Assembly (NCBI GenBank): GCA_965153455.1
Contig: OZ234498.1
Location: forward strand, 11,408,001 to 11,472,000
Origin: Sphagnum compactum
Taxonomy: Eukaryota; Bryophyta; Sphagnopsida; Sphagnales
Direction of reading: 5' to 3'
DNA: 64,000 bases
A program made the translations under genes and the position numbers. Positions within the stretch are counted from its first letter, which is position 1. Every line of letters begins with the position of its first letter. Below, piece by piece: positions 38,601-48,699 of the stretch. The notes beneath the pieces were generated by a model. That model did not search any database and was not told the DNA's origin. It worked only from the letters and a program-made list of their open reading frames with translations.

Positions 38601-38665
38601 ATAGCTATGATCATCAGAACATTCAAACTTCAAGAGTGCAGGTCCTTTGGGATTTTCAGGAATAG
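35642..38665 (+). CDS. R2R3-MYB transcription factor, MYB80/MYB35-like, 4 exons, about 746 aa
   Basis: Exons are 35642-35774, 36063-36192, 36461-36656 and 36884-38665. The first two introns are at the positions usual for R2R3-MYBs and all are GT-AG. R2 has Trp at 17, 37 and 57; R3 has Phe70, Trp89 and Trp108, the usual first-position change. [37 protein letters not shown] and [10 protein letters not shown] follow the MYB80/MYB35 pattern. Those Arabidopsis factors act in the nucleus on tapetum and pollen-wall genes. Oddities: the canonical MGRxPCC start is replaced by [11 protein letters not shown]; the bHLH-binding pattern in R3 is broken at one position (Ser84 for Leu); and residues 154-746 are one low-complexity exon rich in Ala, Ser, Gln and His, with poly-Ala near 682-691. 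Length is about twice the usual. The exact orthology is inferred. Confidence 0.88.
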
Positions 38666-38734
38666 ATTATTCAATCCAGAGGAACACAGCAGAATCATCA
38701 TCATCATCATCTTTCCTTCAGAGCTGTTCATGAT

Positions 38735-38878
38735 GATCCATACAAGCTTATGGAAGCATTTTCTGGTTCTGGACCCTAGTGTTACAGTCTTGTAATCCTG
38801 AGGCCGGCCCAAGATCCATAGAAGCTTGTTGAAGCATTTTCTGGTGTTGGACCCCATGTGTTGAAGTCATGGAAGCCT
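38735..38878 (+). repeat. Tandem duplication (78-bp period) in the MYB 3' region
   Basis: Unit 1 (38735-38800) and unit 2 (38813-38878) both start GATCCATA and share AAGCTT, GAAGCATTTTCTGGT and TTGGACCC-like words. It lies just after the stop codon, so it probably belongs to the 3' untranslated region. Confidence 0.8.
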
Positions 38879-38879
38879 G

Positions 38880-40177
38880 TGTCCTAAAACTAGTCCCCCA
38901 ACTGCAATGTGCTCTTATATAGCAATCAATCTCTTCTTATTCTCTCACATTTTCCAATCTCTTCTTCAAATTCTTCTTTCACATCTTCAAAGGTTGCAGC
39001 AGGGAGCAGTTTTGTGCACTTGCCTTGTTTCAATTGTATTGGTGGCATTGGGTTTTAGGGTTTAGGGTTTTAGCATCTGGTGTTTTTTAGTTTTTGCCTA
39101 CTGTAGCTGCAGCTGCTGCTAACTAACTTTAGTATGATTGGATCTTTGATTTTCAATCTTTGACTCTCACTTGACAACAACTGAAATTAATTTTTAATTG
39201 AGTAGAATTGTGTTGGTATTTATTGTCAAGTTGTTATCTTCTCTAGATGAGGTAGACTTTACATTCTTGAGGAAAAAAATTCACCAAACACACACTCATT
39301 GAGGGCTTGCTACAAAGTAAGCCCTCAATGATTCCATGTGCAGAGCCTTTGGAAATTTTGTTTTCAGAGAATTTGTCTTGTTGGGTTTTGGATTGTGGTT
39401 TTGTGGAGGAGAGTTTGGAAAAAAAATTTGTCCCTAGATTTTTGTAAGAACTATGGTTTTGAAACAATTGTGGTATCAAATCTACTTTTTGTTTACTTTT
39501 CAAAAAAATTGTCATTGATTACAATTGATGATTGTCTACTTTAAAATGCTTGAACCCTACACAAAAACTTTTCAAAGACTTTCTAAAATACCCTTGTGGA
39601 TCTTTGCTTTAACTCCAATTATCCAGGTTCTCCTTTGCAAAGAGAAAGAGGGAACATATCCTCTAATATAAGTTGAATCAAGCAAGATTTTGAATTGCAT
39701 GATGACACCATGAGAAAGCATCTAGAAGCATGTGGGAACTATGATATGGTTTCACATTATAAGTGGAAGAGAAATGCATGACTTAGAACAAACATAAATT
39801 TTTTGTGTAGCAAAACACATTAAATTTTTCTTTTGGTTGTTGTTGATTCCAATGTTGTAGTGCAATGACAGTGTGGGCACCATAATATAGGAAGTTTCCA
39901 GAAATTTTGCAGACGTGATTTAATGTTCAGGTGGACCAGTTATAAAAACATGTTGCTAGTTGAATGTTGTAAAGTTGGTACACACACAAAAGGACACACA
40001 TACCTGGGTCATGTACTGAATCTGCAGGAGCAATCATGGGCACCATCAGACTAACTGCACCTGGGAAATAATGTTTTTGAGTGTGGGTTCCTTGGTTTTT
40101 CAAGGTGTGTGCTACAGGACAGGTAGTACTTTCCAATAACAAGTGATACTAAAATTAACAAAGAAAAACATTAATTT
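38880..40177. other. Downstream region of the MYB gene and intergenic DNA
   Basis: TTTTAGGG/TTTAGGG words at 39050-39075 are telomere-repeat-like. A perfect hairpin is given separately. No further gene is recognised. Confidence 0.45.
39296..39331. other. Perfect 13-bp hairpin
   Basis: TCATTGAGGGCTT (39296-39308) and its exact complement AAGCCCTCAATGA (39319-39331) flank a 10-nt loop. It lies about 630 bp past the MYB stop codon. It could be a remnant foldback or a structured 3' end. Confidence 0.75.
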
Positions 40178-40492
40178 ATGAGTTGTGTGGTTAATTTTCG
40201 TATTTAATTCATTTTAAGTAGAAACCAGGCTGAGGTGGTTGTGTGAATTTTTTTGTAAGAATCATATCGGTTCTGGTTATTTCAAAAACTTCAAAGAACC
40301 AACACTTTTCATGAAAGAATTGACAGGTTTTTGGGATGTTCCGTGACTTCTTCTTTTTTGAGAACTGTGATTATATCAATGCCAGTTCTTTGAATATTTT
40401 GAGAACTGACAGGTGAATGAATTTATACTCGAGTTATAATCAACGAGTATGTGTGTCTAATTTTAAGAACTACCCAACACTCCTAGAAATTT
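40178..40492 (+). mobile_element. hAT-like short element, family 2, degraded copy (about 315 bp)
   Basis: It shares GTTGTGTGGTTAATTTT at the left, then GGTTCTGGTTATTTCAAAAA, CTTCAAAGAACC and CATGAAAGAATTGACAG, and ends AACTACCCAACACT. These match the family 2 copy at 62799-63159 in the same order and orientation. The termini are mutated and no target duplication is visible. Confidence 0.6.
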
Positions 40493-41340
40493 GCGTTGTG
40501 TATGTATATGGTTTAGAACTTACATTTCATTAAGTGTAAATTTATTTTATGTTGTGTAAAACAATGTAAGTATAATTATTTTAAAATTACATTTATATGA
40601 TTTTACACAAGTAAATACTTGTCATTTCTTTTTCACCAGGGGGGTTTGGGTTTTAAATGTTTTTGGTGATAGGTCAATCAAAGTGGTCCATTGTAGAAGT
40701 TTTTTATTAAAAAAACCTCTTATAAACATTTGTGCTTTGGAATGCATGGCAATCAAATTAAACTAATTAATATGAATCTTAATAAGTACCCAAGCTGTTA
40801 AGTCTTACACGAAAAAGGGTGATGAGTAAAGTTAGGAATAAATTTTTTACTCAAGCAATGACTCAATGAAGCAAAATGCATCCAAGGTATTCTCTAGCAT
40901 AGTACCACAATTTGTCCCTAGCCTTTGTTCAAAAGTTTGGTTTTGTACTATATATAGGTGATTAAAGGAAAGCACTATCATAGTCCGAAATTGGTAGAAA
41001 ATGCTTCTATTTGGAGAGTATTAAAAATATCATGATTTTTTTGTGAAGGGCCAATCAAAGTGGCCCATTGTAAAAAAAAACCATTGAGCTTTGAGATGTA
41101 CACACAACTATTTCATATGAAATGCAAATAGATATAATTATTAGAGATATATACTACATACAGGTACACACCCTCAAAACATTTACACAACATTGTGTAA
41201 ATGTATTTGACAAATATTTACATTACTTTCGTGTAAGTGTAAAAGTTTGGATGTGTAATTGTAAATCATGTACGCTTACACAGGATTTACACAACATATA
41301 TGTACACGACTATTGATACTATTGATGTTTACACGCACAA
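40493..41340. repeat. Cluster of TTTACACA/TGTGTAAA motifs with a local duplication
   Basis: TTTACACAA or its complement occurs about ten times in either orientation. One pair forms a perfect palindrome at 41179-41204 (12-bp arms, CA loop). The segments 40667-40745 and 41045-41100 are diverged direct repeats sharing CAATCAAAGTGG and CCATTGTA. Many short motifs in both orientations resemble the subterminal region of a DNA transposon, but I find no ends. Confidence 0.5.
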
Positions 41341-42267
41341 CACTCATAGAAACACACAATTTATTTCCTGGATGTTTTGGAGACAAAAACTCATGATCAA
41401 AGTAGTAGTAGACTCTGCCATTGGCCTCTCCCAACCTAGTTTTGAACATTTTTTAAGAAACTTCTTTTGTAATCAAAGACAGACACACAACAGATCTATC
41501 AGGTATTTCAGAAAGACAAGAGCTAAGGTGCTCTGTGCATGAAGCCATCTCACCTCCTCCCTCCCAGCTTCTATTCAAACACAACGACATTGAGGAAGAA
41601 ACTCGCACTAGGCTACTCAAAATTTGTTGTTGTTTCTGGGGACTAATAACATCTACAACTGCCAGAGGCTTCTACTTTCTCTCAGTCAAGAGATCGATCA
41701 TGTCAACCACCATGGGGTAGTAGTGCCATCATTTCCTTCTCCAAGCAGTCCTAGTTTCAGCTTTAGTGGCTAGGGTACACAACCATAGTGGCTACAGTGG
41801 ACTCCAGAATATGGTGTTCTGCATTTCAAGATATTGGGACCCAAGAGTATCTTCAGTGTTTTGACCCATCTTCAGCTGGACAAACTATTTTAAATCTATG
41901 TTATTTGGCGCATTTGCCAGGCATGGCCAAGCCTAGCTCCGTGTATTCTTTTTTCTTATTGTTTTTCAATTATGTGATCGAGCTCAAGTCTCTGCAACAA
42001 GATGGAGTTACAAAAATTATCAGCTATCATTGGCCACTCATTCATAACAATTCTGACATCCTTTCTCAATTTTTGACTACCAATTGAAGAAGATGTGGTA
42101 ATTTTTCCCATTCAAAAAAACTCTCAAAATTGGGAATTAAAAGTATCCCACCACCTAAAAATTTCAACAAAATAAGTCATTTTCAGCATTTTTAACATCT
42201 TAAATTTGCAACAGTGAGAAATTTGACACACACAAAGCAAAAACAGAAACTCACGGTTAGCTTCAGC
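41341..42267. other. Intergenic DNA, no recognised gene
   Basis: Plus-strand frames near 41535-41720 and 41788-42087 are open but show no known domain. Confidence 0.4.
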
Positions 42268-42275
42268 TTGAGGAC

Positions 42276-42474
42276 CAGTGTTTTTTTCTGTGGGATATTT
42301 CGAACTGTGGGTACAGAGGTTACATGGACAATGAGTTCCTATTGGTGACCAAAACTAGGCAGGATTCTATAAAAAAATCTACTTCACAGTCTGACCTGTA
42401 GCCAAATATGGCTCATTCCTCTCGTGGATGATAGCCAGTCCACCTACTTGACAAAATTGAAATAAAAAACCCTG
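42276..42474 (+). mobile_element. Short hAT-like non-autonomous element, family 1 copy (199 bp)
   Basis: It starts CAGTGTTTTTTTCTG and ends AAAAAACCCTG. From about 42325 it aligns closely with the minus strand of 55269-55563: GACAATGAGTT, AACTAGGCAG, AAATCTAC, GTCTGACCT, TAGCCAAATATGGCTCATTC, GATGATAGCCA, TACTTGACAAAATTGAAA. Flanks TTGAGGAC and TTGATCGC agree at 5 of 8 positions, so the target duplication is uncertain. Confidence 0.75.
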
Positions 42475-43214
42475 TTGATCGCCTATATCCATTCGTCATT
42501 GAACCCTTTAAAATCAGTCAGGAAGTTCAAGAAGTTCACGGCTTCTATTTGCAGTTACTGGTGGGTATCAGTAACTATTTCCATTGCAAAAGCTTATGCT
42601 TCTGTTTGTTTCTATCTGATGCGATTCAGTGGGGGAGGGGAGGGGGAAAGAAGGCGCTCTTGGTCTCTCTGTTTGTTTGCTTCTTCTCAACAGCCAAAAT
42701 GAAACAACAACAGGAATGAACCATTGTGGTCAGACGGAGTGGATGAGATGCCTTACATGGGCCAACCCTCTAGAACTTTTCAGAGCCCGGCTGAGCATCC
42801 TTGTCAAAGGCCCGGAACCCTAATTTCAGGAAATCACCCAAGGAGGGGCCGCCCCGGCAGACAAGATTTGAACCCTAAACATTTACATATAATGTGCAAT
42901 TGTCTATCGTATACGTCTCAATAATCGTCCAAATAAGCAAATCTGATTTTGTTTCCAAATACATTTACAACTCAGAAATTTTAGCCAAATCTTTCAGAAT
43001 GTTGTACATGGAAGTGCATCAGTTGGACCAGGTAACTGCTGAGAGTGCAAAGGTTACTCGATATAATCCATTGTAGGGGAGTGTCAAGCTTACGGGTTAT
43101 CTGATGAAGAAGAGAGTGAGTTATGAGGTTCAGCCAACCAGTGACCAGGAATGTGCAAGAATGTATCAGTAAGGTACAAAAATGTCAAAAGGGGCAGCTG
43201 GAAACTGGATAAAA
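42475..43214. other. Intergenic DNA between two family 1 elements
   Basis: It includes a GC-richer stretch near 42620-42870 with overlapping short frames, none recognisable. Confidence 0.4.
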
Positions 43215-43222
43215 CTGGTGAG

Positions 43223-43502
43223 CAGTGTTTTTTTGGGGCCAATTGCGACCTGAAAGTAATGATGTCACCCTATACAAAGATTTTTTGATGGAAAACATGG
43301 CACAATTTCATCAGATTTTGAAGGAAAAAAATCCAAATTTCCAGAGTTGTATGATATAACTTCTAGTACTTAGTCAAGAATAGAGAAGGATGCTGGTGTT
43401 TTTTCTACTTTCGTATCTAGTATGTATCCAAATGTGACTACATGATCTAATGGATGATGGCCACTTCAGCTGCTGCATCACAAAATTGAAAAAAGAACCC
43501 TG
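43223..43502 (+). mobile_element. Short hAT-like non-autonomous element, family 1, intact ends (280 bp)
   Basis: It starts CAGTGTTTTTTTGGGG and ends AAAAAAGAACCCTG. A perfect 8-bp target duplication CTGGTGAG flanks it (43215-43222 and 43503-43510). The 8-bp duplication and CAGTG-type ends are diagnostic of the hAT superfamily. There is no coding capacity, so it depended on a transposase in trans. Confidence 0.88.
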
Positions 43503-43664
43503 CTGGTGAGCTCTTGTCCAATGCCGTGCTGCCATGTTAATGAGACAATCCCTGCAATCATTTATGGTTAGTATCAAAGCAGGAAACCCACCCATAATCA
43601 CAGCAACTTGTTTTGTGGTGGAATTACTAACTTATAGTACTTAGATAACTTGGGCTCTGTGCTG

Positions 43665-44050
43665 TTGCGCACTACCAGTGACAATCAACTACAATTATAT
43701 TTTTTTAATGTTCTCATATGGTTTCCAATGGTTCATCATCATTTTTGTCAATGTTAAATTTAATTTGAATTAATATAAATGTTAAGGACATGAAAAGGCA
43801 CATGTTAATTCATCTTTTCATATTCGTGTTGTTGGGGGAGGAAAAAGGAGTGAAGTTTTTTAAAGGATAACAAATAATCATTAGGAAAGGACATTAGTAT
43901 TAAGAAAGAAGTGAGGTTGTTGGTGTTGAAAATGAGATAATTATTTTTGGAATTGTCCAGAGACAATTGTACAAAGAATTGTATAAAATCAATTGTCCAA
44001 AGACAAACCTTATGAAAACTTTCCTATATATCAGTTCCTCAAAACTGGAA
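43665..44050 (+). repeat. Dispersed palindrome-bearing repeat, family 3 copy B
   Basis: It begins GCGCACTACCAGTGACAATC, as does copy C at 52284 (T for G). It holds the palindromic core at 43784-43828, TAAAGGATAAC, GTTGAAAATGAGATAATTATT, TTTTTGGAATTGTC and TATATCAGTTC near its end. Confidence 0.65.
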
Positions 44051-44599
44051 TAAAGAAAAATGAGATGAAAGGGTGGATGGATTAGCAAGGGCAAGGTGGG
44101 GGGAGGCAGTGGGTGGGTACGAAATTTTTAGTTTCCTATCTAGATTTGAAAATCTAATGATTGTAAACTTATTGACAATATTGAATCCATAATCCAGTTG
44201 GGTGGTTGAGTTTGTTGGCTCTGCCTTTAGGGGGAGAAACTACAGAATGGGAGCTAGGTGAATGATGATAGGAATGTCAGATAATAACATTTTCTTAAAC
44301 TTGATATTTGGTAGATTCGATTGGTATAAACATCAATGTTATTTGGGGGTGCAATTGTGGTACTGATCATAGACATAACCCTAAATTAGCTCAAACTGGG
44401 AACCTACATGGTCACTTGGGCCAAAACTGGTGGCGGAACTTGTAATTGGGATTCCCAGAAAGGAGATCTAAGGGGACCAAACTGAATAATCCTCTTGAAC
44501 TCGAGAGGTCAAACTAGTTGATCACCAGTTCGTGTTTCCCAACTAGTGTGAAGATTAAGCTGGGTAGCTTAGGTGAGTACAAAACTCTCGCAAGTGAGC

Positions 44600-45235
44600 A
44601 GGTATATAGGTAGGTAATTTCAGTGGGTAAGTTGGTTGTTGAGTCCATAGTTTACATAGGTAGAGATGCCTACATACCTATGTAAGTATGTTGGTAAGTA
44701 CATTAGGTAGGTGGGTAGGTTCCTAGGTTGGTAACATAGATAAGTGAATAGATAACCAAGATAAATAGATACACTAAGTAAGTGGGTAGGTAGCTTAAAT
44801 AGGTGGGTAAGTAGGTAAGTAACAATGTTAAATGATTAGTAGAAATAAGAATAGACCTCAATGGTTATAAGGCAGTTCTTAAGATTCAGAACTACAATTC
44901 TCCACAAAATTAAAAACTTGGTTGTGGAATGTATCCACGGTTTTCAAAAAAATTGAAATAAATCAAATAAGTAGCCAAAAACCCACTTGTTCTTTACTGC
45001 TTCATTCATGAAAATTGCAAATTCTTTAAGGTTTTTTAAATAACCCAGACCAGCATTCTTTGATTCTAACTTTTATTTCAAAGAACTGAACCAATGATTC
45101 TTTAATTCTGAAATATTAGAAAATTAAAAGTGGCAGTTCTTTGAAAATACAAATAACTACACAACATTGGTAGGTCAGTACACTAGGTGGGTGGTAGCCT
45201 AGGTAGGTCCCAACTCAAGGTAGGTAGTAAAAAAT
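44600..45235. repeat. TAGG/GTAGG-rich tract interrupted by a hAT-like element
   Basis: GTAGGTAGG and TAAGTAGG-type units run from 44600 to 44822 and resume from 45171 to about 45235. The family 2 element at 44823-45170 sits between them, so the tract existed first. Confidence 0.8.
44823..45170 (-). mobile_element. hAT-like short element, family 2 copy (348 bp)
   Basis: It begins CAATGTTAAATGATTAGTAG and ends CTACACAACATTG, so both ends carry a CAATGTT terminus. It is inverted relative to 62799-63159. The interior holds GAACTG/CAGTTC and CTTAAAGAA words in the same order. Flanking octamers GTAAGTAA and GTAGGTCA agree at 6 of 8 positions. Confidence 0.75.
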
Positions 45236-47454
45236 ATAAACCATGGTCTAAATTTCAACCAGCTCATCCTTACCTTTGAGGTTTGGGTCCCAAATTGGGG
45301 GTGAGATGGCCACATCATGGTGAAAAGGCGTGCAGGACTAAGTGCCACTTTATGGCTATCTCTAATATTGTTTCTAAAATTGGCTATAGTCCTCATCCAG
45401 TAAGAAAGACTAGGACACCAATACATGACCTAAATGTCTGTGTTTTTCATTCCAAACTTTTGATGTCAAATGAATGGTCATTAGTGATCATTCATAACAA
45501 GATGGAGCCACCTCATAAGTAATGTTTTTATACATATAAAACCAGCATTGGTAACTGCCATAACCCCTATATGTTAGTACAAGGAGCACCTTGAGTAAAA
45601 TCTCTTTAAGTAAATTCTGAGAATGATGTGTAAGAACTCCAAGTTATTGTTAAAAAAGCTCCTTGCAGTTTGCATGTCATTTGCATGCAACATGTAAGTA
45701 ACTAGGTATTAGTTCATGAAATCAACTCTTACAAGGATTTCAATGCACCAATTTGAACAGTCTCATTGGTCTCAGTTTTTTCTTTGCACCTAAGGACAAG
45801 GCTATGATGCTCGTACAACACTTAAGTGCCAATTTACTGAATTTATCTCCTGACAACAATTCAAGTCTCTCACTCTGATTGCTCACCCTATAGGCATTTT
45901 TTTAATCTCTAGGCACAAACCTATAGACCACAGATATTTCTATAATCTTTATCTACATACAGAGAAGGTGAAAAAAATATGAAGTAACAAATTGTAGGCA
46001 CCCTACTATATTATTGTCTACCTGATTTGAAATGCAAGAAAATCTCCAATTTGCAAATATTGTAGTACCTTGGCACCTTTGGCACCAGTTATACTCTTTG
46101 TAAACATGTTGAAATTTGCAAAAGAAATTTATTTGTGTAAAAAAATAAGGAAGGAAACTAGAAATATTTTGCAAGACTATTAGATTTTTAAGAAGGAAAC
46201 TCAAGAATATTTTATTTTTCTGCATGGAATCCTCAAAATTGATTAGTTATTTGATAGACCATGCATGTGTTGACACTGTCCTTGCACTGTGTTGCTTCAA
46301 GGTTATGTTGGAAGTATAAGGGGGCTTCAGACTAAGGCCTGATTTATAAATCTCAATTCAATCTTGCAATCTGATGGGTCTAGTAGAGCTTCAAATCAAG
46401 ACCAAGTCTTTCACACTAGGCCCCATTTACAAGTCCCGACTGTGAGTGGGGGAGTCCTACATGGTTACACTTTTTGGTTCCATGGGTTAGGACTTAAATA
46501 TGACTGAAAAGAAACTGATTCCAAACTGGCCTGTAACCTTGAATCCTATTACAAGAATTTGCACAAGAAGAATTTGAAAACTTTAGAAAAGCTCTTTTAG
46601 TTAGAAAAAGCATTGGACGTCAACTACAACCGGCCAAAAAGTGACAATAGCGTCACCATGAGTCACCATCTGAAACCCTAATGCCTTTTACTGTGTCGCC
46701 AAAAAGTGGGTAAGGGAGTCGTTGATCTTGCAACAAAACAAGATCTGGACCATCCATCCAACCCAAATGCGAGACATAGAAAACCCTAATTGTTAGGGCT
46801 TTGAATAGGGTGTGAGAAAACTCGCCGGAGCTCTAGCTTTGTGTGTTTATGAACTCTTCACCAGTTGCCTCTTTCTTTCTTGTAATGCAATGTCACCACA
46901 AAGCTCTGAAGTTATTGTACTTGCTAGTGTATAGTCTTCAATACAAATTGTAGGGTGTGTGTCATGGAGACTTATGCACGTGAATTTTTTGCAATGTGAG
47001 GTGACAATTGATGGAAGTGATGATTTTCCATAAGATCTTTCCAACTTGGGAATCGATGCTCAATAATGGGGAAGTATTGAATTACTTTATATTGTTATTT
47101 AAGGTGTTAAAGGCCTTAAGGTGCTTTGTGAATGATTCTGTTGAATCCTTCCATGCAACTCAGCAATGGTGGTTTTGTTGGTCATTAATCAGGACTGTTG
47201 TATGTGATTTTTGTGCAATGGACTTGTTGTCATTAAACAAGCGTTGCAACTAGCAACACCTTTGTGTAATGTGGATCCTATACCATCGCAAGGGCTTCAT
47301 GAACTAGAACTTGAGAAATTAGATTTGGAATTTCAAGAACTGGCAAGGGCTTGGTGAATCGGAACATGGGAAGTCAATGACCAAAGCTTGAAGGAAGTGT
47401 AATACATATTAAGCTTGATATTTCCCTTCAACAGTAAGAATTTTACACCCCCCC
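45236..47454. other. Intergenic DNA upstream of a tandem array and hAT pseudogene
   Basis: No gene is recognised. Telo-box-like AAACCCTAA words occur near 46672 and 46783. The latter is followed by TTAGGGCTTT, making a short palindrome. Confidence 0.45.
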
Positions 47455-48600
47455 CAATTTGTTTCCATTTCTTTCTATCTCTCTACACCAAAGTCGAGTT
47501 CTATTAAGGGTTTAGGTCCTTGTTTGTGAGTCCTAAATTTGTCTTCAACATTTTTATCCAGTCCAAAGTTGCATTTCATCTCTTTATATCTCTCTACACT
47601 AGAGCTCATCTTTGTTTTAAGGTTTAGGTTCTTGTTTATGAATCTTTAAATCTATCTTCAGCATCTATGTCGAGTCTAAAGTTTGCACTCCATCTTTTTT
47701 TGTATCTCTATACTAGAACTTATTTTTGTTTAAGGATTAGGTTCTTATTTATGAGCCCTGATATATGTCTTCATCTTCTCTGGAATCTAGAGTTTAAATT
47801 CCATCTCTTTCTTTCTATATTAGAATTGAATTTTGTTGAAGGTTTAGGTTCTTCTTTATGAGTTTTGAGATTAATCTTAAACATCTTTACCCTGAATTTG
47901 CAATTCTAGAGCTCATAGGTTCTTATTTATGAATGTCAAATTTGTCTTCATCTTCTAAACTTTCTATCCAATCCAAAGATTTTACATTCCATCTCTTTCT
48001 ATTTGTTTACATTAAAGCTTATTTTTGTTTAGAGTTTAGGCTTTTGTTTGTGAGTTTTCAAAGTTGTCTTCATCTTCTGAACTTTCTATTCAATCCAAAG
48101 TTTTGGCAATCCATCTCTCTCTATCTTTTTACACCAGAGCTCAATTTTGTTTAGGGTTTAGGTTCTTGTTTGTGAATCTTCAAAGCTCTCTTCATCTTTT
48201 GAGCTCTCTCTTTAGTCCAAAGTTTTTCCATTCTATCGCTTTCTATTTCTCTACACCAAAGCTTAATTATGTTTAGGGTTTAAGTTTTTGTTGGTGAATC
48301 TTCATATATGTCTTCATCCTTTGAGTTTTTTGTCCAATCCAAAGTTTGCATTCCATCTCTTTTTATTTTTCTACATTAGAATTCATTTATCTTTAAGGTT
48401 TAAGTTCTTGTTCAAATGAGTTTTCAAATCTATCTTCAACCTTTCTAGAATGTAGAGCTTTCCAATTCCATCTATTTTTATCTCTCTACACCAGGATTCA
48501 TCTTGGTTTAAGGTTTAGGTTGTTCTTTTTGAGTCTTTAGATTTGATCTACTTCTTTGGATTCTACAATTTGCAACTCTAGAACCTTAATTCAAGTTTGT
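47455..48600 (+). repeat. Tandem array, about 110-125-bp unit, about ten copies
   Basis: Successive units contain GTTTAGGGTTTAGGTTCTTG, TTTGTGAATCTTCAAA, GTCTTCATCTTCT, TCCAATCCAAAGTTT, CATTCCATCTCTTT and CTCTACACCAGAGC with variation. GGTTTAGG marks fall near 47511, 47621, 47733, 47841, 48030, 48155, 48276, 48397 and 48512. The array runs up to a hAT-like transposase pseudogene on the same strand. Confidence 0.88.
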
Positions 48601-48699
48601 TTCTCATAATGCCTCCAAAACTTCCTCACACCTACAAATTCAAATTTTTTTTTCAAGCAAAAACCCTAATGCTATAAATGCCCAACTCTTATAATATTT

